In this document: positions 8,903 through 15,818 of the stretch, in pieces
How the letters are laid out: every line of letters begins with the position of its first letter
Numbering within the stretch: the stretch's first letter is position 1
Source of the DNA: Thermococcus chitonophagus
GTDB taxonomy: Archaea > Methanobacteriota_B > Thermococci > Thermococcales > Thermococcaceae
Reading direction: 5' to 3'
Length of the DNA: 64,000 bases
NCBI RefSeq assembly: GCF_002214605.1
Contig: NZ_CP015193.1
Span: 724,978 to 788,977, forward strand
The notes under the pieces: generated by a model
Databases searched by the model: none
Told to the model about the DNA's origin: nothing
What the model saw: only the letters and a program-made list of their open reading frames with translations
Program-made: the position numbers and the translations under genes

Positions 8903-8956
8903 GGATGATGACCGGTTTCGGGACTGAGATATGATGACACCAGCTATCGCTGACTT
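8903..8956 (+). ncRNA. C/D box guide sRNA
   Basis: Textbook archaeal C/D box RNA: C box ATGATGA (8905-8911), 12-nt guide CCGGTTTCGGGA, D-prime box CTGA (8924-8927), 3-nt linker, C-prime box ATGATGA (8931-8937), 12-nt guide CACCAGCTATCG, D box CTGA (8950-8953). A TATA-like TTTTAACTA is centred about 26 bases before the C box. By the N+5 rule the targets are the G of TCCCGAAACCGG and the fifth base (A) of CGATAGCTGGTG; both resemble segments of 23S rRNA domain II as I recall them. The 3-prime end overlaps the stop of the minus-strand gene. Confidence 0.9.
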
Positions 8957-9288
8957 CTCTTACTTTCATTTTCAATTACCTGGATTACATAGTCTATGAA
9001 TTTCCTAACTTCCTCGAGTTCTTCTTCTGGGATATCCTTTATCTTTCTGTTTTTGCTTTTATAAGTTAACAGTTTTAATAGTGCCAACCTTGCTATTGCC
9101 GTCTTCGTGCTTATCTCTCCATTCTTCCAGTCCCTCCATATTGCGTTCGCTATCCCATAGAACTCAGGAATGCTGTCAAGCCCAGGATCTCCAACATCTA
9201 TAACTTCCTTCCCTAGGTACTTGTACCTTTTCTCCTTCTCCTCCTTTGTGAACTCCTTAATTTTCCCTTTAATGTACTCGTGCACCAT
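8944..9288 (-). CDS. Protein of unknown function, charged and helical
   Basis: 114 residues; the ATG follows GGAGGTGAGG, an excellent ribosome binding site. Highly charged, Lys/Glu-rich, predicted helical, with GIANAIWRDWKNGEISTKTAIARLALLKLLTYK in the middle; no Cys, no membrane segment. I do not recognise the family, though it looks like a Thermococcales-specific conserved protein. It is divergent from gltX, and its stop overlaps the C/D sRNA by about 10 bases. Confidence 0.7.
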   Translation of the reverse strand: MVHEYIKGKIKEFTKEEKEKRYKYLGKEVIDVGDPGLDSIPEFYGIANAIWRDWKNGEISTKTAIARLALLKLLTYKSKNRKIKDIPEEELEEVRKFIDYVIQVIENESKRSQR

Positions 9289-9400
9289 TTTTCCTCACCT
9301 CCGTACTAATCTCTGTCCGAGATTTTATTAACTTTTCGTTTCTAAAATTTTGGAAAGGCTTTATAACTCCTCTCTAATCCAACTCAGTTGGGGGTTCATA

Positions 9401-11119
9401 ATGGAAGTTGAAAGGATAGCTTGGAAGTACGCTCTCATCAATGCAATAGAGCATGACGGTAAAGCTAATTCAAAAGCCGTCATTGGTAAAATCCTGGGGG
9501 AGAACCCAGAGCTCAGGCCAAAGGCAAGGGAGATAGTTCCAATTGTGAACAAAGTAGTGGAGGAGGTAAACAGGTTAAGCCTTGAGGAGCAGAAGGCCAA
9601 GCTTAAAGAATTGTATCCTGAGTACTTTGAGGCTAAAAAAGAGAAAAAGGAAGAGAAAAAGGGGCTTCCTCCACTGCCAAAGGCTGAAAAAGGTAAGGTG
9701 GTTACTAGATTCGCCCCTAATCCAGATGGTGCTTTCCATTTGGGCAACGCTAGGGCTGCTATTTTGAGCCACGAATACGCCCGCATGTACGATGGCAAGT
9801 TCATTCTGAGGTTTGACGACACTGATCCAAAGGTGAAACGGCCCGAACCAATATTCTATGACATGATAATTGAGGACTTAAAGTGGCTCGGAATTGAGCC
9901 AGACGAAATAGTATACGCAAGCGACAGGCTTGAGATCTACTACAAGTACGCTGAAGAGCTGATAAGGATGGGCAAGGCATACGTGTGCACCTGCTCACCG
10001 GAGAAGTTTAGGGAGCTGAGGGATAAGGGAATAGCATGCCCCCACAGGGATGAGCCAGTAGAGGTTCAGCTTGAGAGGTGGAGAAAGATGCTCAACGGAG
10101 AGTACAGAGAAGGAGAGGCCGTAGTCAGGATAAAAACTGACTTAAATCATCCAAATCCTGCAGTAAGGGACTGGCCCGCCTTGAGAATCATAGATAATCC
10201 GAACCACCCGAGAGCAGGGAATAAGTACAGGGTCTGGCCCCTCTACAACTTCGCCTCGGCTATAGATGACCACGAGCTTGGAGTTACTCACATATTTAGG
10301 GGGCAGGAGCACGCTGAGAATGAGACAAGGCAGAGATACATCTATGAGTATCTTGGATGGGAGTATCCAGTTACAGTTCACCACGGGAGACTTAGCATTG
10401 AGGGTGTAATACTGAGCAAGTCCAAGACTAGGAAAGGAATAGAGGAAGGAAAATACCTTGGCTGGGACGATCCGAGGCTCGGAACAATCAGGGCCCTAAG
10501 GAGGAGGGGTATAAGACCTGAGGCAATAAAGGAGTTAATCATAGAGGTAGGCCTCAAGAGGAGCGACACGACTGTGAGCTGGGACAACTTGGCTGCGATA
10601 AACAGGAAGCTTGTCGATCCTATAGCCAACAGGTACTTCTTCGTTGCCGATCCGATCCCGATGTACGTTGAGGATACTGAGGAATTTGAGGCCAAGATCC
10701 CCCTCCACCCGGATCACCCAGAGAGGGGCTATAGGGTTCTCAAGTTCACCCCAGGAAAGCCCGTTTACGTCTCTAGGGACGATCTCGATCTCTTAAAACC
10801 CGGAAACTTTGTGAGGCTCAAGGATCTCTTCAACGTTGAAATACTTGAAGTCTCGGAGAATTCAATAAAGGCAAGGTTCCACAGCTACGATTACGAGGTA
10901 GCTAGAAAGAATAAGTGGAGGATGATCCACTGGGTTACCGAAGGTAAGCCCTGCGAAGTCATAGTTCCTGAGGGAGACGAGCTGATAATCAGAAAGGGCC
11001 TGCTGGAGAGGGATGCTAACGTTAAGGTTGACGAAGTAGTTCAGTTCGAGAGGTTTGGCTTTGTTAGAATTGACAAGATAGAAGGGGACAAGGTCGTAGC
11101 GATCTTCGCTCATAAATGA
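9401..11119 (+). CDS. gltX: Glutamyl-tRNA synthetase, archaeal type
   Basis: 572 residues from the ATG at 9401, preceded by GGGGGTTC; an ATG 51 bases upstream lacks a site. N-terminal helical extension with a Lys/Glu-rich linker (KEKKEEKKGLPPLPKAEKGK), then the class I catalytic domain: RFAPNPDGAFHLGNARAA (HIGH equivalent HLGN) near 106-123 and ILSKSKTRKGIEEG (KMSKS equivalent) near 345. The C-terminal half is the beta-barrel anticodon-binding domain of GlnRS/archaeal GluRS type. Charges tRNA-Glu and, in archaea, tRNA-Gln for later transamidation. Confidence 0.97.
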   Translation: MEVERIAWKYALINAIEHDGKANSKAVIGKILGENPELRPKAREIVPIVNKVVEEVNRLSLEEQKAKLKELYPEYFEAKKEKKEEKKGLPPLPKAEKGKVVTRFAPNPDGAFHLGNARAAILSHEYARMYDGKFILRFDDTDPKVKRPEPIFYDMIIEDLKWLGIEPDEIVYASDRLEIYYKYAEELIRMGKAYVCTCSPEKFRELRDKGIACPHRDEPVEVQLERWRKMLNGEYREGEAVVRIKTDLNHPNPAVRDWPALRIIDNPNHPRAGNKYRVWPLYNFASAIDDHELGVTHIFRGQEHAENETRQRYIYEYLGWEYPVTVHHGRLSIEGVILSKSKTRKGIEEGKYLGWDDPRLGTIRALRRRGIRPEAIKELIIEVGLKRSDTTVSWDNLAAINRKLVDPIANRYFFVADPIPMYVEDTEEFEAKIPLHPDHPERGYRVLKFTPGKPVYVSRDDLDLLKPGNFVRLKDLFNVEILEVSENSIKARFHSYDYEVARKNKWRMIHWVTEGKPCEVIVPEGDELIIRKGLLERDANVKVDEVVQFERFGFVRIDKIEGDKVVAIFAHK

Positions 11120-11154
11120 AAAAATCTTTTTACCTCCTCTCCCTACTTTCTTAC

Positions 11155-11589
11155 ATGTTGAGCGTTGAGAATTCTCTTAAGGCGATAGAGACAGTCAAAA
11201 ATGCCCTCCAGCTCTTTACCCCAGGACCAGTAATAGTTCATAGAACCCCCGAGGGCATTCACGTTGACGTTCCCATTCTCTACATGGACTTCGCCGTCGA
11301 TAGGGTTCACTTCGATCCTTCAACTATGCAGCCCTCCCCCAAGGGAAATCCTGTTCACTCCCAAGTCCAAGTAGCTGAGGATGAAATTAGAGAAAGGATG
11401 CAAGAGATCCTCAGGGAGGCATGGGTCATTGAAGCGTGCGAGTACAGAAAGCCCGAGCGTTGCTGGGTTGTTCCGGTTGCCTGGAAAAGCTTTATAATCA
11501 TGCACGTAAGGGTCTCGGCGGATGGCGAGAAAATTGTCCCCGATTACCCACTTACGGATGAAATTAGGAGGCATATCATACGTTATTAG
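11155..11589 (+). CDS. Protein of unknown function, about 144 residues
   Basis: I do not recognise the family. The frame is also open from an ATG at 11116 that overlaps the gltX stop; I prefer the ATG at 11155 because MLSVENSLKAIETVKNALQL is a natural start, but neither has a clear ribosome binding site. Core: PGPVIVHRTPEGIHVDVPILY, FDPSTMQPSPKGNPVH, ECRKP-like ACEYRKPERCWVVPVAWKSF with two Cys eight residues apart. Soluble alpha/beta protein. Its last ~30 bases overlap the start region of the anion permease, suggesting one operon with gltX. Confidence 0.65.
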   Translation: MLSVENSLKAIETVKNALQLFTPGPVIVHRTPEGIHVDVPILYMDFAVDRVHFDPSTMQPSPKGNPVHSQVQVAEDEIRERMQEILREAWVIEACEYRKPERCWVVPVAWKSFIIMHVRVSADGEKIVPDYPLTDEIRRHIIRY

Positions 11590-12640
11590 ACGAGAATGGT
11601 TTCTTTCAACTCTCATTGTGATGTACCTAGTTCTCACTATAGTTGACAGGAGTTACCCCAGGAAGAGCCTTTACCTCATTGACTGGGAGAGCCTCGCCCT
11701 TATAACGGCCCTCATAATAACTTCTAAGGGTCTGGAGCTTTCTGGGATCTTCACTAGGCTTGCTATTAAGCTGATAACCCTATCTAGGGGATCTGAAAGA
11801 AAGTTAGTTATGATCCTCTTGCCGATTATAGCATTTTCTTCGGCGTTGATCATGAACGACACTGCGATTCTAATATTCACACCCTTAGTTGTTGTCACCG
11901 GCAGGATAGCGGGAATAAACGTTCCGAGGGCAGTTGCCCTTTCCGCCATAGCTGCAAACGTTGGTTCCTCTTTGACCCCAATAGGAAACCCGCAGAATGT
12001 GATAATATGGAAGCACTATTCGCTTTCATTTCTTGGGTTTATTAAGGGAATGCTCCCTTATGTCCTTTTATGGCTCGTGATTTTGTTCCTATTCTCCCTA
12101 ATGGTCAAGGATAAGAGGATTAAAGTTAAAGTTCCCCCTGTAGAGGTTGATGCGAAGCTTTTCCTGCTCTCCTCTTTTCTCCTCGTTTTTAACGTGGTTA
12201 TGGGGAGAGTTGATTTGGCGAAATATTCTCTGCTTCTTACCGTTTTAGCTTATTTGATTGTTAAGAGGGACGTTCTCCTATCCTTTGATGTGGCCCTCGT
12301 CCCCACCTTCGCACTTATCTTCGCTAACTTCTCTGAATTGTCCTCAATGGTAAACATAGGCAAGCTAACTTCAGCAGGTGTATTCCTCTACTCCCTCATC
12401 CTGAGTCAGATTATAAGCAACGTCCCTGCGACCGTGGTTATGTTGCCCTGGACGAAGGATTGGCTTTGCCTTTCCTTGGGCGTTAACCTTGGTGGGACTG
12501 GAAGTATGGTTGGTTCTCTAGCAAACCTCATAGCGATAAGGCTTTCGGGAATAAGCGTGAAAGAGTTTCACAAGTATTCTCTTGCCTACCTCCTTATTGC
12601 GCTCTTATTGACGCTTTTTCTTCTTGAGATAAGGATATAA
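11558..12640 (+). CDS. ArsB/CitM-type anion permease (ion transporter superfamily)
   Basis: About 360 residues and ten hydrophobic segments. The superfamily reentrant-loop motifs appear twice: MNDTAILIFTPLVV with ANVGSSLTPIGNPQNVIIW near residues 100-150, and SNVPATVVMLP with GGTGSMVGSLANLIAI near 290-325. Such proteins move arsenite, carboxylates or similar anions across the membrane; the substrate is not visible and no arsR-like gene is nearby. The start is uncertain: ATG at 11522 or 11558, both within the end of the preceding gene; AGGAGG follows at 11566-11571 but has no start codon at normal spacing. Confidence 0.82.
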   Translation: MKLGGISYVIRREWFLSTLIVMYLVLTIVDRSYPRKSLYLIDWESLALITALIITSKGLELSGIFTRLAIKLITLSRGSERKLVMILLPIIAFSSALIMNDTAILIFTPLVVVTGRIAGINVPRAVALSAIAANVGSSLTPIGNPQNVIIWKHYSLSFLGFIKGMLPYVLLWLVILFLFSLMVKDKRIKVKVPPVEVDAKLFLLSSFLLVFNVVMGRVDLAKYSLLLTVLAYLIVKRDVLLSFDVALVPTFALIFANFSELSSMVNIGKLTSAGVFLYSLILSQIISNVPATVVMLPWTKDWLCLSLGVNLGGTGSMVGSLANLIAIRLSGISVKEFHKYSLAYLLIALLLTLFLLEIRI

Positions 12641-12787
12641 AGCTACCAAAGTACCTCTCAAAGGATAAAACAGAAAAGCTTGAAGGTAGGCTCGAAAAGT
12701 CCCAGGAAGACTAAGGAGATCTACATTTGAAAATTAGGTTGCCAGCTAAAAACTTGTCTATGGAAAGAACTTGCAAAATTCGGAAAA
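12641..12787. other. Intergenic stretch without recognisable genes
   Basis: About 150 bases between the anion permease and the convergent antitoxin-like gene. It holds only short reading frames and no RNA boxes that I can see. It could be a decayed end of the toxin-antitoxin patch that begins here. Confidence 0.4.
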
Positions 12788-13015
12788 CTAGCCATCCTCT
12801 TCTAAAAGCCTCTTCAACTCCTCAACCGAGAGAGGCTTTACTTTACCAGTCATGATTTCTTCAAGGGCCTTTTCAGCCTCAATCATATCCTCCTCAATAA
12901 CATCATCCGCATAAGGAGGCCTATCGGCCTCTAACCTCATAAGCTCAATCTTCAATTCTTCGAGCTCCTTCTCAATCCTCTCAACCCTCTTCAAAAGCGG
13001 TAAAACCTCAGTCAT
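12788..13015 (-). CDS. Small coiled-coil protein, antitoxin-like
   Basis: 75 residues from the ATG at 13015 after GGAAGGT; a TATA-like TTTATATAAAGG lies about 40 bases upstream on the same strand. An N-terminal heptad-like helix (LLKRVERIEKELEELKIELMRLE) is followed by an acidic tail ending PLSVEELKRLLEEDG, the layout of archaeal RelB/VapB-type antitoxins that wrap around a toxin. No toxin gene is adjacent downstream, and upstream there is only a decayed stretch, so it is either an orphan antitoxin or an unrelated coiled-coil protein. The family assignment is inference. Confidence 0.55.
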   Translation of the reverse strand: MTEVLPLLKRVERIEKELEELKIELMRLEADRPPYADDVIEEDMIEAEKALEEIMTGKVKPLSVEELKRLLEEDG

Positions 13016-13059
13016 ATACCTTCCCAAGAAAATATCTCACATAGCCCTTTATATAAAAA

Positions 13060-13470
13060 TCTCCCTTATAGGAACCAGAAGTGCTCGCTGGGGTCAGACG
13101 TATGTTGTAAAGGATCATGTGTAAAAAGTCCCTTTGACTAACAATGTGAGTGAACTTTGTCTTGTGTAGACAATTCCTGCAAAAGTGTCATTCTTCCGCC
13201 CTGTATCGTTGTGATACAGGATTAAGAATTGTTGGATTATCCAAAGACTTTAGAGATTATCTGGTGGACGAGCTTGGAGTTAGTGGATACCTAGATTGGG
13301 CGTATTTTTCTCTCATCTTCCGAGATTCCTGACTTTTTTAACTATCAGATTTTGGTTCTCAAGCTAGGGAGTATTTGACATCTTTCGGAAGCAGAAATTC
13401 TAGGGGGAAGGATGATTCCTAGTTTTTAAGCCAAAAACTTAATACCTTGGGAGGTTAACATTAAAGGGGT
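13060..13470. other. Gene-poor stretch with a possible gene remnant
   Basis: Over 400 bases between the antitoxin-like gene and hicB. One short frame (13213-13332, plus strand) reads LSKDFRDYLVDELGVSGYLDW, which looks protein-like but has no credible start or ribosome binding site and is too short to identify. It may be a decayed gene. The last 50 bases hold TTTTTAAGCC and CTTAATACC, plausible promoter elements for hicB. Confidence 0.35.
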
Positions 13471-13476
13471 GGGAGT

Positions 13477-13713
13477 ATGGAGGCCCCGATAGTGATCATG
13501 TGGAAGGAGAAGGGTGAGAAGGGTGAGTGGTTTGTTGCCCAGGAGCCAATCACGGGCGTCGCGTCACAGGGAAGGACAGCGGATGAGGCTTATGCTAACC
13601 TCTTGGAGGCGCTGGAGCTTTACCTGGAAGATTATCCAGAGCTGAGAGAGAAGGTCTTCCAGAAGCGGCACCTGGAGGTTAAAGTTGATGAAGCTTCCAT
13701 TGTTATCGGGTAG
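13477..13713 (+). CDS. hicB: HicB-family antitoxin
   Basis: 78 residues, ATG preceded by GGGGTGGGAG. It has the partly degraded RNase H-like HicB fold: EWFVAQEPITGVASQGRTADEAYANLLEALELYLED, where the GVASQGRTADEA segment is the family signature. No C-terminal DNA-binding domain is present, so it is the minimal antitoxin form. It neutralises the HicA toxin encoded immediately downstream, with a 26-base overlap that couples translation. The antitoxin-first order is the less common one for hicAB. Confidence 0.88.
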   Translation: MEAPIVIMWKEKGEKGEWFVAQEPITGVASQGRTADEAYANLLEALELYLEDYPELREKVFQKRHLEVKVDEASIVIG

Positions 13714-13921
13714 GGAGATAGTCAGAATTCTTGTCAAGAAGTTTGGGTTTAAGGTCGTTAAGCAGAGGGGAAGTCACATAAAGCTGAGAAGAGAAAACGG
13801 TGAAAAGAGGACTGCTATTGTTCCCGACCACGAGGAGGTTGCCATTGGGACGCTAAAAAGCATCCTGAGACAGGCAGGAATTAGTGAGGAGGAATTCTTG
13901 AATAAATACAAAGACCCATGA
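13688..13921 (+). CDS. hicA: HicA-family mRNA interferase toxin
   Basis: 77 residues from the ATG at 13688 (a TTG one codon earlier is possible). Double-stranded RNA-binding-like HicA fold with the conserved G-x-H motif: SGREIVRILVKKFGFKVVKQRGSHIKLRRENG, where the His near residue 30 is the catalytic residue in characterised HicA proteins, then VPDHEEVAIGTLKSILRQAGIS. Inhibits translation by cleaving mRNA unless bound by HicB. The key His is intact, so the toxin is probably active. Confidence 0.92.
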   Translation: MKLPLLSGREIVRILVKKFGFKVVKQRGSHIKLRRENGEKRTAIVPDHEEVAIGTLKSILRQAGISEEEFLNKYKDP

Positions 13922-14034
13922 CCTTTTTAATAGAGTTAATTTTCTAATGGGCCCTATAGAGAGGTGCTTGGCCAGTCCCTTTATAGCAGTTGGTCTTCTC
14001 AGTTTTAAATTAGGAGTTAATACCACATTTTCAT

Positions 14035-14398
14035 GAATTATTACGTGGAAGCCATGAGCTTAGAAAGCTCGTAGAAACAGGTAAAGTCTTAATTATCGAA
14101 CCCCAGGATGTAGAATCTGTTAAGTTGCTGATGGATCCGTTAGGCAGAGGAGAGGCCGAGACAATAGAAATTGCGAGGGAATTAAGACTAACATGCGGTC
14201 ATCTATGATAAAATTGCTAGGAGGAAAGCTAGGGAACTTGGTATCTCCATTGTTGGGACAATAAAGATCTTCAAACTTCTTCTCGAGAGAAATGTTATAA
14301 CTAAAGAAGAGGCAATATCTGGAATTGAAAAAACTTAAGAAGAACGGTTTCAGGGTATTGGACAAAATAATTTCCATAGTCTTCTTAGATAAAGAGTG
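14035..14398 (+). pseudogene. Broken DUF3368/PIN-like toxin gene
   Basis: The segment reads as one protein only across at least two frame changes. First frame: HELRKLVETGKVLIIEPQDV and MDPLGRGEAETIEIARELRL, ending at TGA near 14209. Second frame continues with VIYDKIARRKARELGISIVG and TIKIFKLLLERNVITKEEA to a stop near 14337. A third frame gives KLKKNGFRVLDKIIS. The order LGxGExExI, then DDKxARxxA-like and GTxxIL, matches DUF3368 proteins, PIN-like putative toxins. The N-terminus is not clear. It reaches the convergent end of the fumarase beta gene. Confidence 0.75.
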
Positions 14399-14879
14399 AC
14401 CTCCCTCTAGCGTCTATCCCAACTATGAGGGGCATCTCTTCAACTTCAAGCTCCCATACGGCATCAGCCATCCCCAGATCTTCCCAGTAAGCCCTCCTTA
14501 TCCTTTTAACGAACTCCGAAGCTAAGCTCCCCGCTCCTCCTGGGAAGGCGAAGTAAACTGCCCTCCCTTTGAAGGGCTCTGGGTTCATTCCCCCCTTCCC
14601 TATCACGGCCCTTATACCCTTTGAGAATATGAAGTCGAGGTAGGGGTTCATCCTAGCGCTCGTCGTTGGCCCGGCGGACACTACTCTCATATCTTTAACA
14701 AGGGGCCCGCAGTGGTATATCACAGCTCCCTCTGGATTAAAGGGAAATCCCTGGGTTAGGAACCTTTTGTGGGCTAGATCCCTGGCTGTATACACAACTC
14801 CAGAGAGTATAACCCTGTCTCCCGCCTTTAATTTAAGCACATCATCCGCAGAGAGGGGAGTTTCGAGCTTCACTGCCAT
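14385..14879 (-). CDS. fumB: Class I fumarate hydratase, beta subunit
   Basis: 164 residues from the ATG at 14879, which follows GGAGGAGGTGAG; a longer frame to 14930 lies inside the alpha gene. Typical swivelling beta domain of Fe-S hydro-lyases: LETPLSADDVLKLKAGDRVILSGVVYTARD, YHCGPLV, SAGPTTSARMNPY, GKGGM. Works with the alpha subunit encoded just upstream to interconvert fumarate and malate (tartrate dehydratase is the main alternative). The two genes overlap by 10 bases. Confidence 0.93.
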   Translation of the reverse strand: MAVKLETPLSADDVLKLKAGDRVILSGVVYTARDLAHKRFLTQGFPFNPEGAVIYHCGPLVKDMRVVSAGPTTSARMNPYLDFIFSKGIRAVIGKGGMNPEPFKGRAVYFAFPGGAGSLASEFVKRIRRAYWEDLGMADAVWELEVEEMPLIVGIDARGRSLFI

Positions 14880-15691
14880 ATTCTCACCTCCTCCCCAAAC
14901 TCGATAAAGGCCCTCCTGTGGGCCCAGCACTGGATGGCGAGGGCCACTATATAGCTCGCTGGATGTCTGCTTTCAACCTCAACCTTAACGTCTAGCGCGG
15001 TGGTTTTTCCTCCCATTCCCATGGGCCCTATTCCCAGGGAGTTGATTTCTTTCAGTAGTTCCTCCTCAAACCTTGCGATTTCCTTGTTTGGATGCCTCTC
15101 GCCAATTTTCCTGAATAAGGCCTTCTTGGCCAGCCTCATGGCTTTTTCAGCCGGGCTCGCTATTCCAATCCCTACTATTATCGGCGGGCAGGGCTTTCCC
15201 CCGCAGGCCTTTACGTGCTCTATCACTTTCCTTTTCACTCCCTCGAGGCTTTCTCCTGGAGTCAGGGTGAAGAGAGCTGAACAGTTCTCGCTCCCCCCTC
15301 CCTTCATTAAAATGCCGATCCTCGTTTTGTTTCCGGGCTCAAAATGTATCTCCGGAACGTTCCCCAGGACCTCTCCGCTTAAAACTGAGAGGGCGTTTGG
15401 CCTTAGTGGAACTTCTTTGGTTGCCTTGCTTACGGCCCTGACTATCGCTTCCTGAATGTCGTGAATGTTATCATTGGGCCCAACATCAACGAAGAATATC
15501 GGCGTTCCAGTATCTTGGCATACAGGCACTCCCTTCTTTTTGGCAACATCTACCGCCTTTAGAATGAGCTCGAGGTTGTACCTTGCTATCTCGCTTTCCT
15601 CCCTTTTATAGGCATCCTTGAGGGCCTCAACTACATCATGGGGAATATTTGTGACAGCTAATTTTATCGCCTCAACTATCTCCTGCTCCAT
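14870..15691 (-). CDS. fumA: Class I fumarate hydratase, alpha subunit (Fe-S)
   Basis: 273 residues from the ATG at 15691, with GGTGG just upstream; an ATG at 15706 would add five residues. Cluster ligands typical of the family: VCQDTGTP near 60, GGGSENCSALF near 135 and HVKACGGKPCPP near 170, holding a [4Fe-4S] cluster. Also GIGPMGMGGKTTALDV near the substrate site. Splitting of the enzyme into two chains is normal in archaea. Both genes would feed malate/fumarate metabolism connected to the oxoacid oxidoreductases at 34-39 kb. Confidence 0.93.
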   Translation of the reverse strand: MEQEIVEAIKLAVTNIPHDVVEALKDAYKREESEIARYNLELILKAVDVAKKKGVPVCQDTGTPIFFVDVGPNDNIHDIQEAIVRAVSKATKEVPLRPNALSVLSGEVLGNVPEIHFEPGNKTRIGILMKGGGSENCSALFTLTPGESLEGVKRKVIEHVKACGGKPCPPIIVGIGIASPAEKAMRLAKKALFRKIGERHPNKEIARFEEELLKEINSLGIGPMGMGGKTTALDVKVEVESRHPASYIVALAIQCWAHRRAFIEFGEEVRIWQ

Positions 15692-15818
15692 TTCAGCCAC
15701 CAACATCTTGCCTATGTTCAGCGAGTTTATCAGCGTTGCTCAGATTTCAAATTTATGAGAAAATTTTCAACAAACAGTTTTTAAGCTTTTAAAGAAAACG
15801 TGGTATCTTGGTGGTATC

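Noticed and set aside
13150-13332. A 60-residue plus-strand frame before hicB taken as a gene
   Set aside because: No ribosome binding site or recognisable domain; kept only as a possible remnant.
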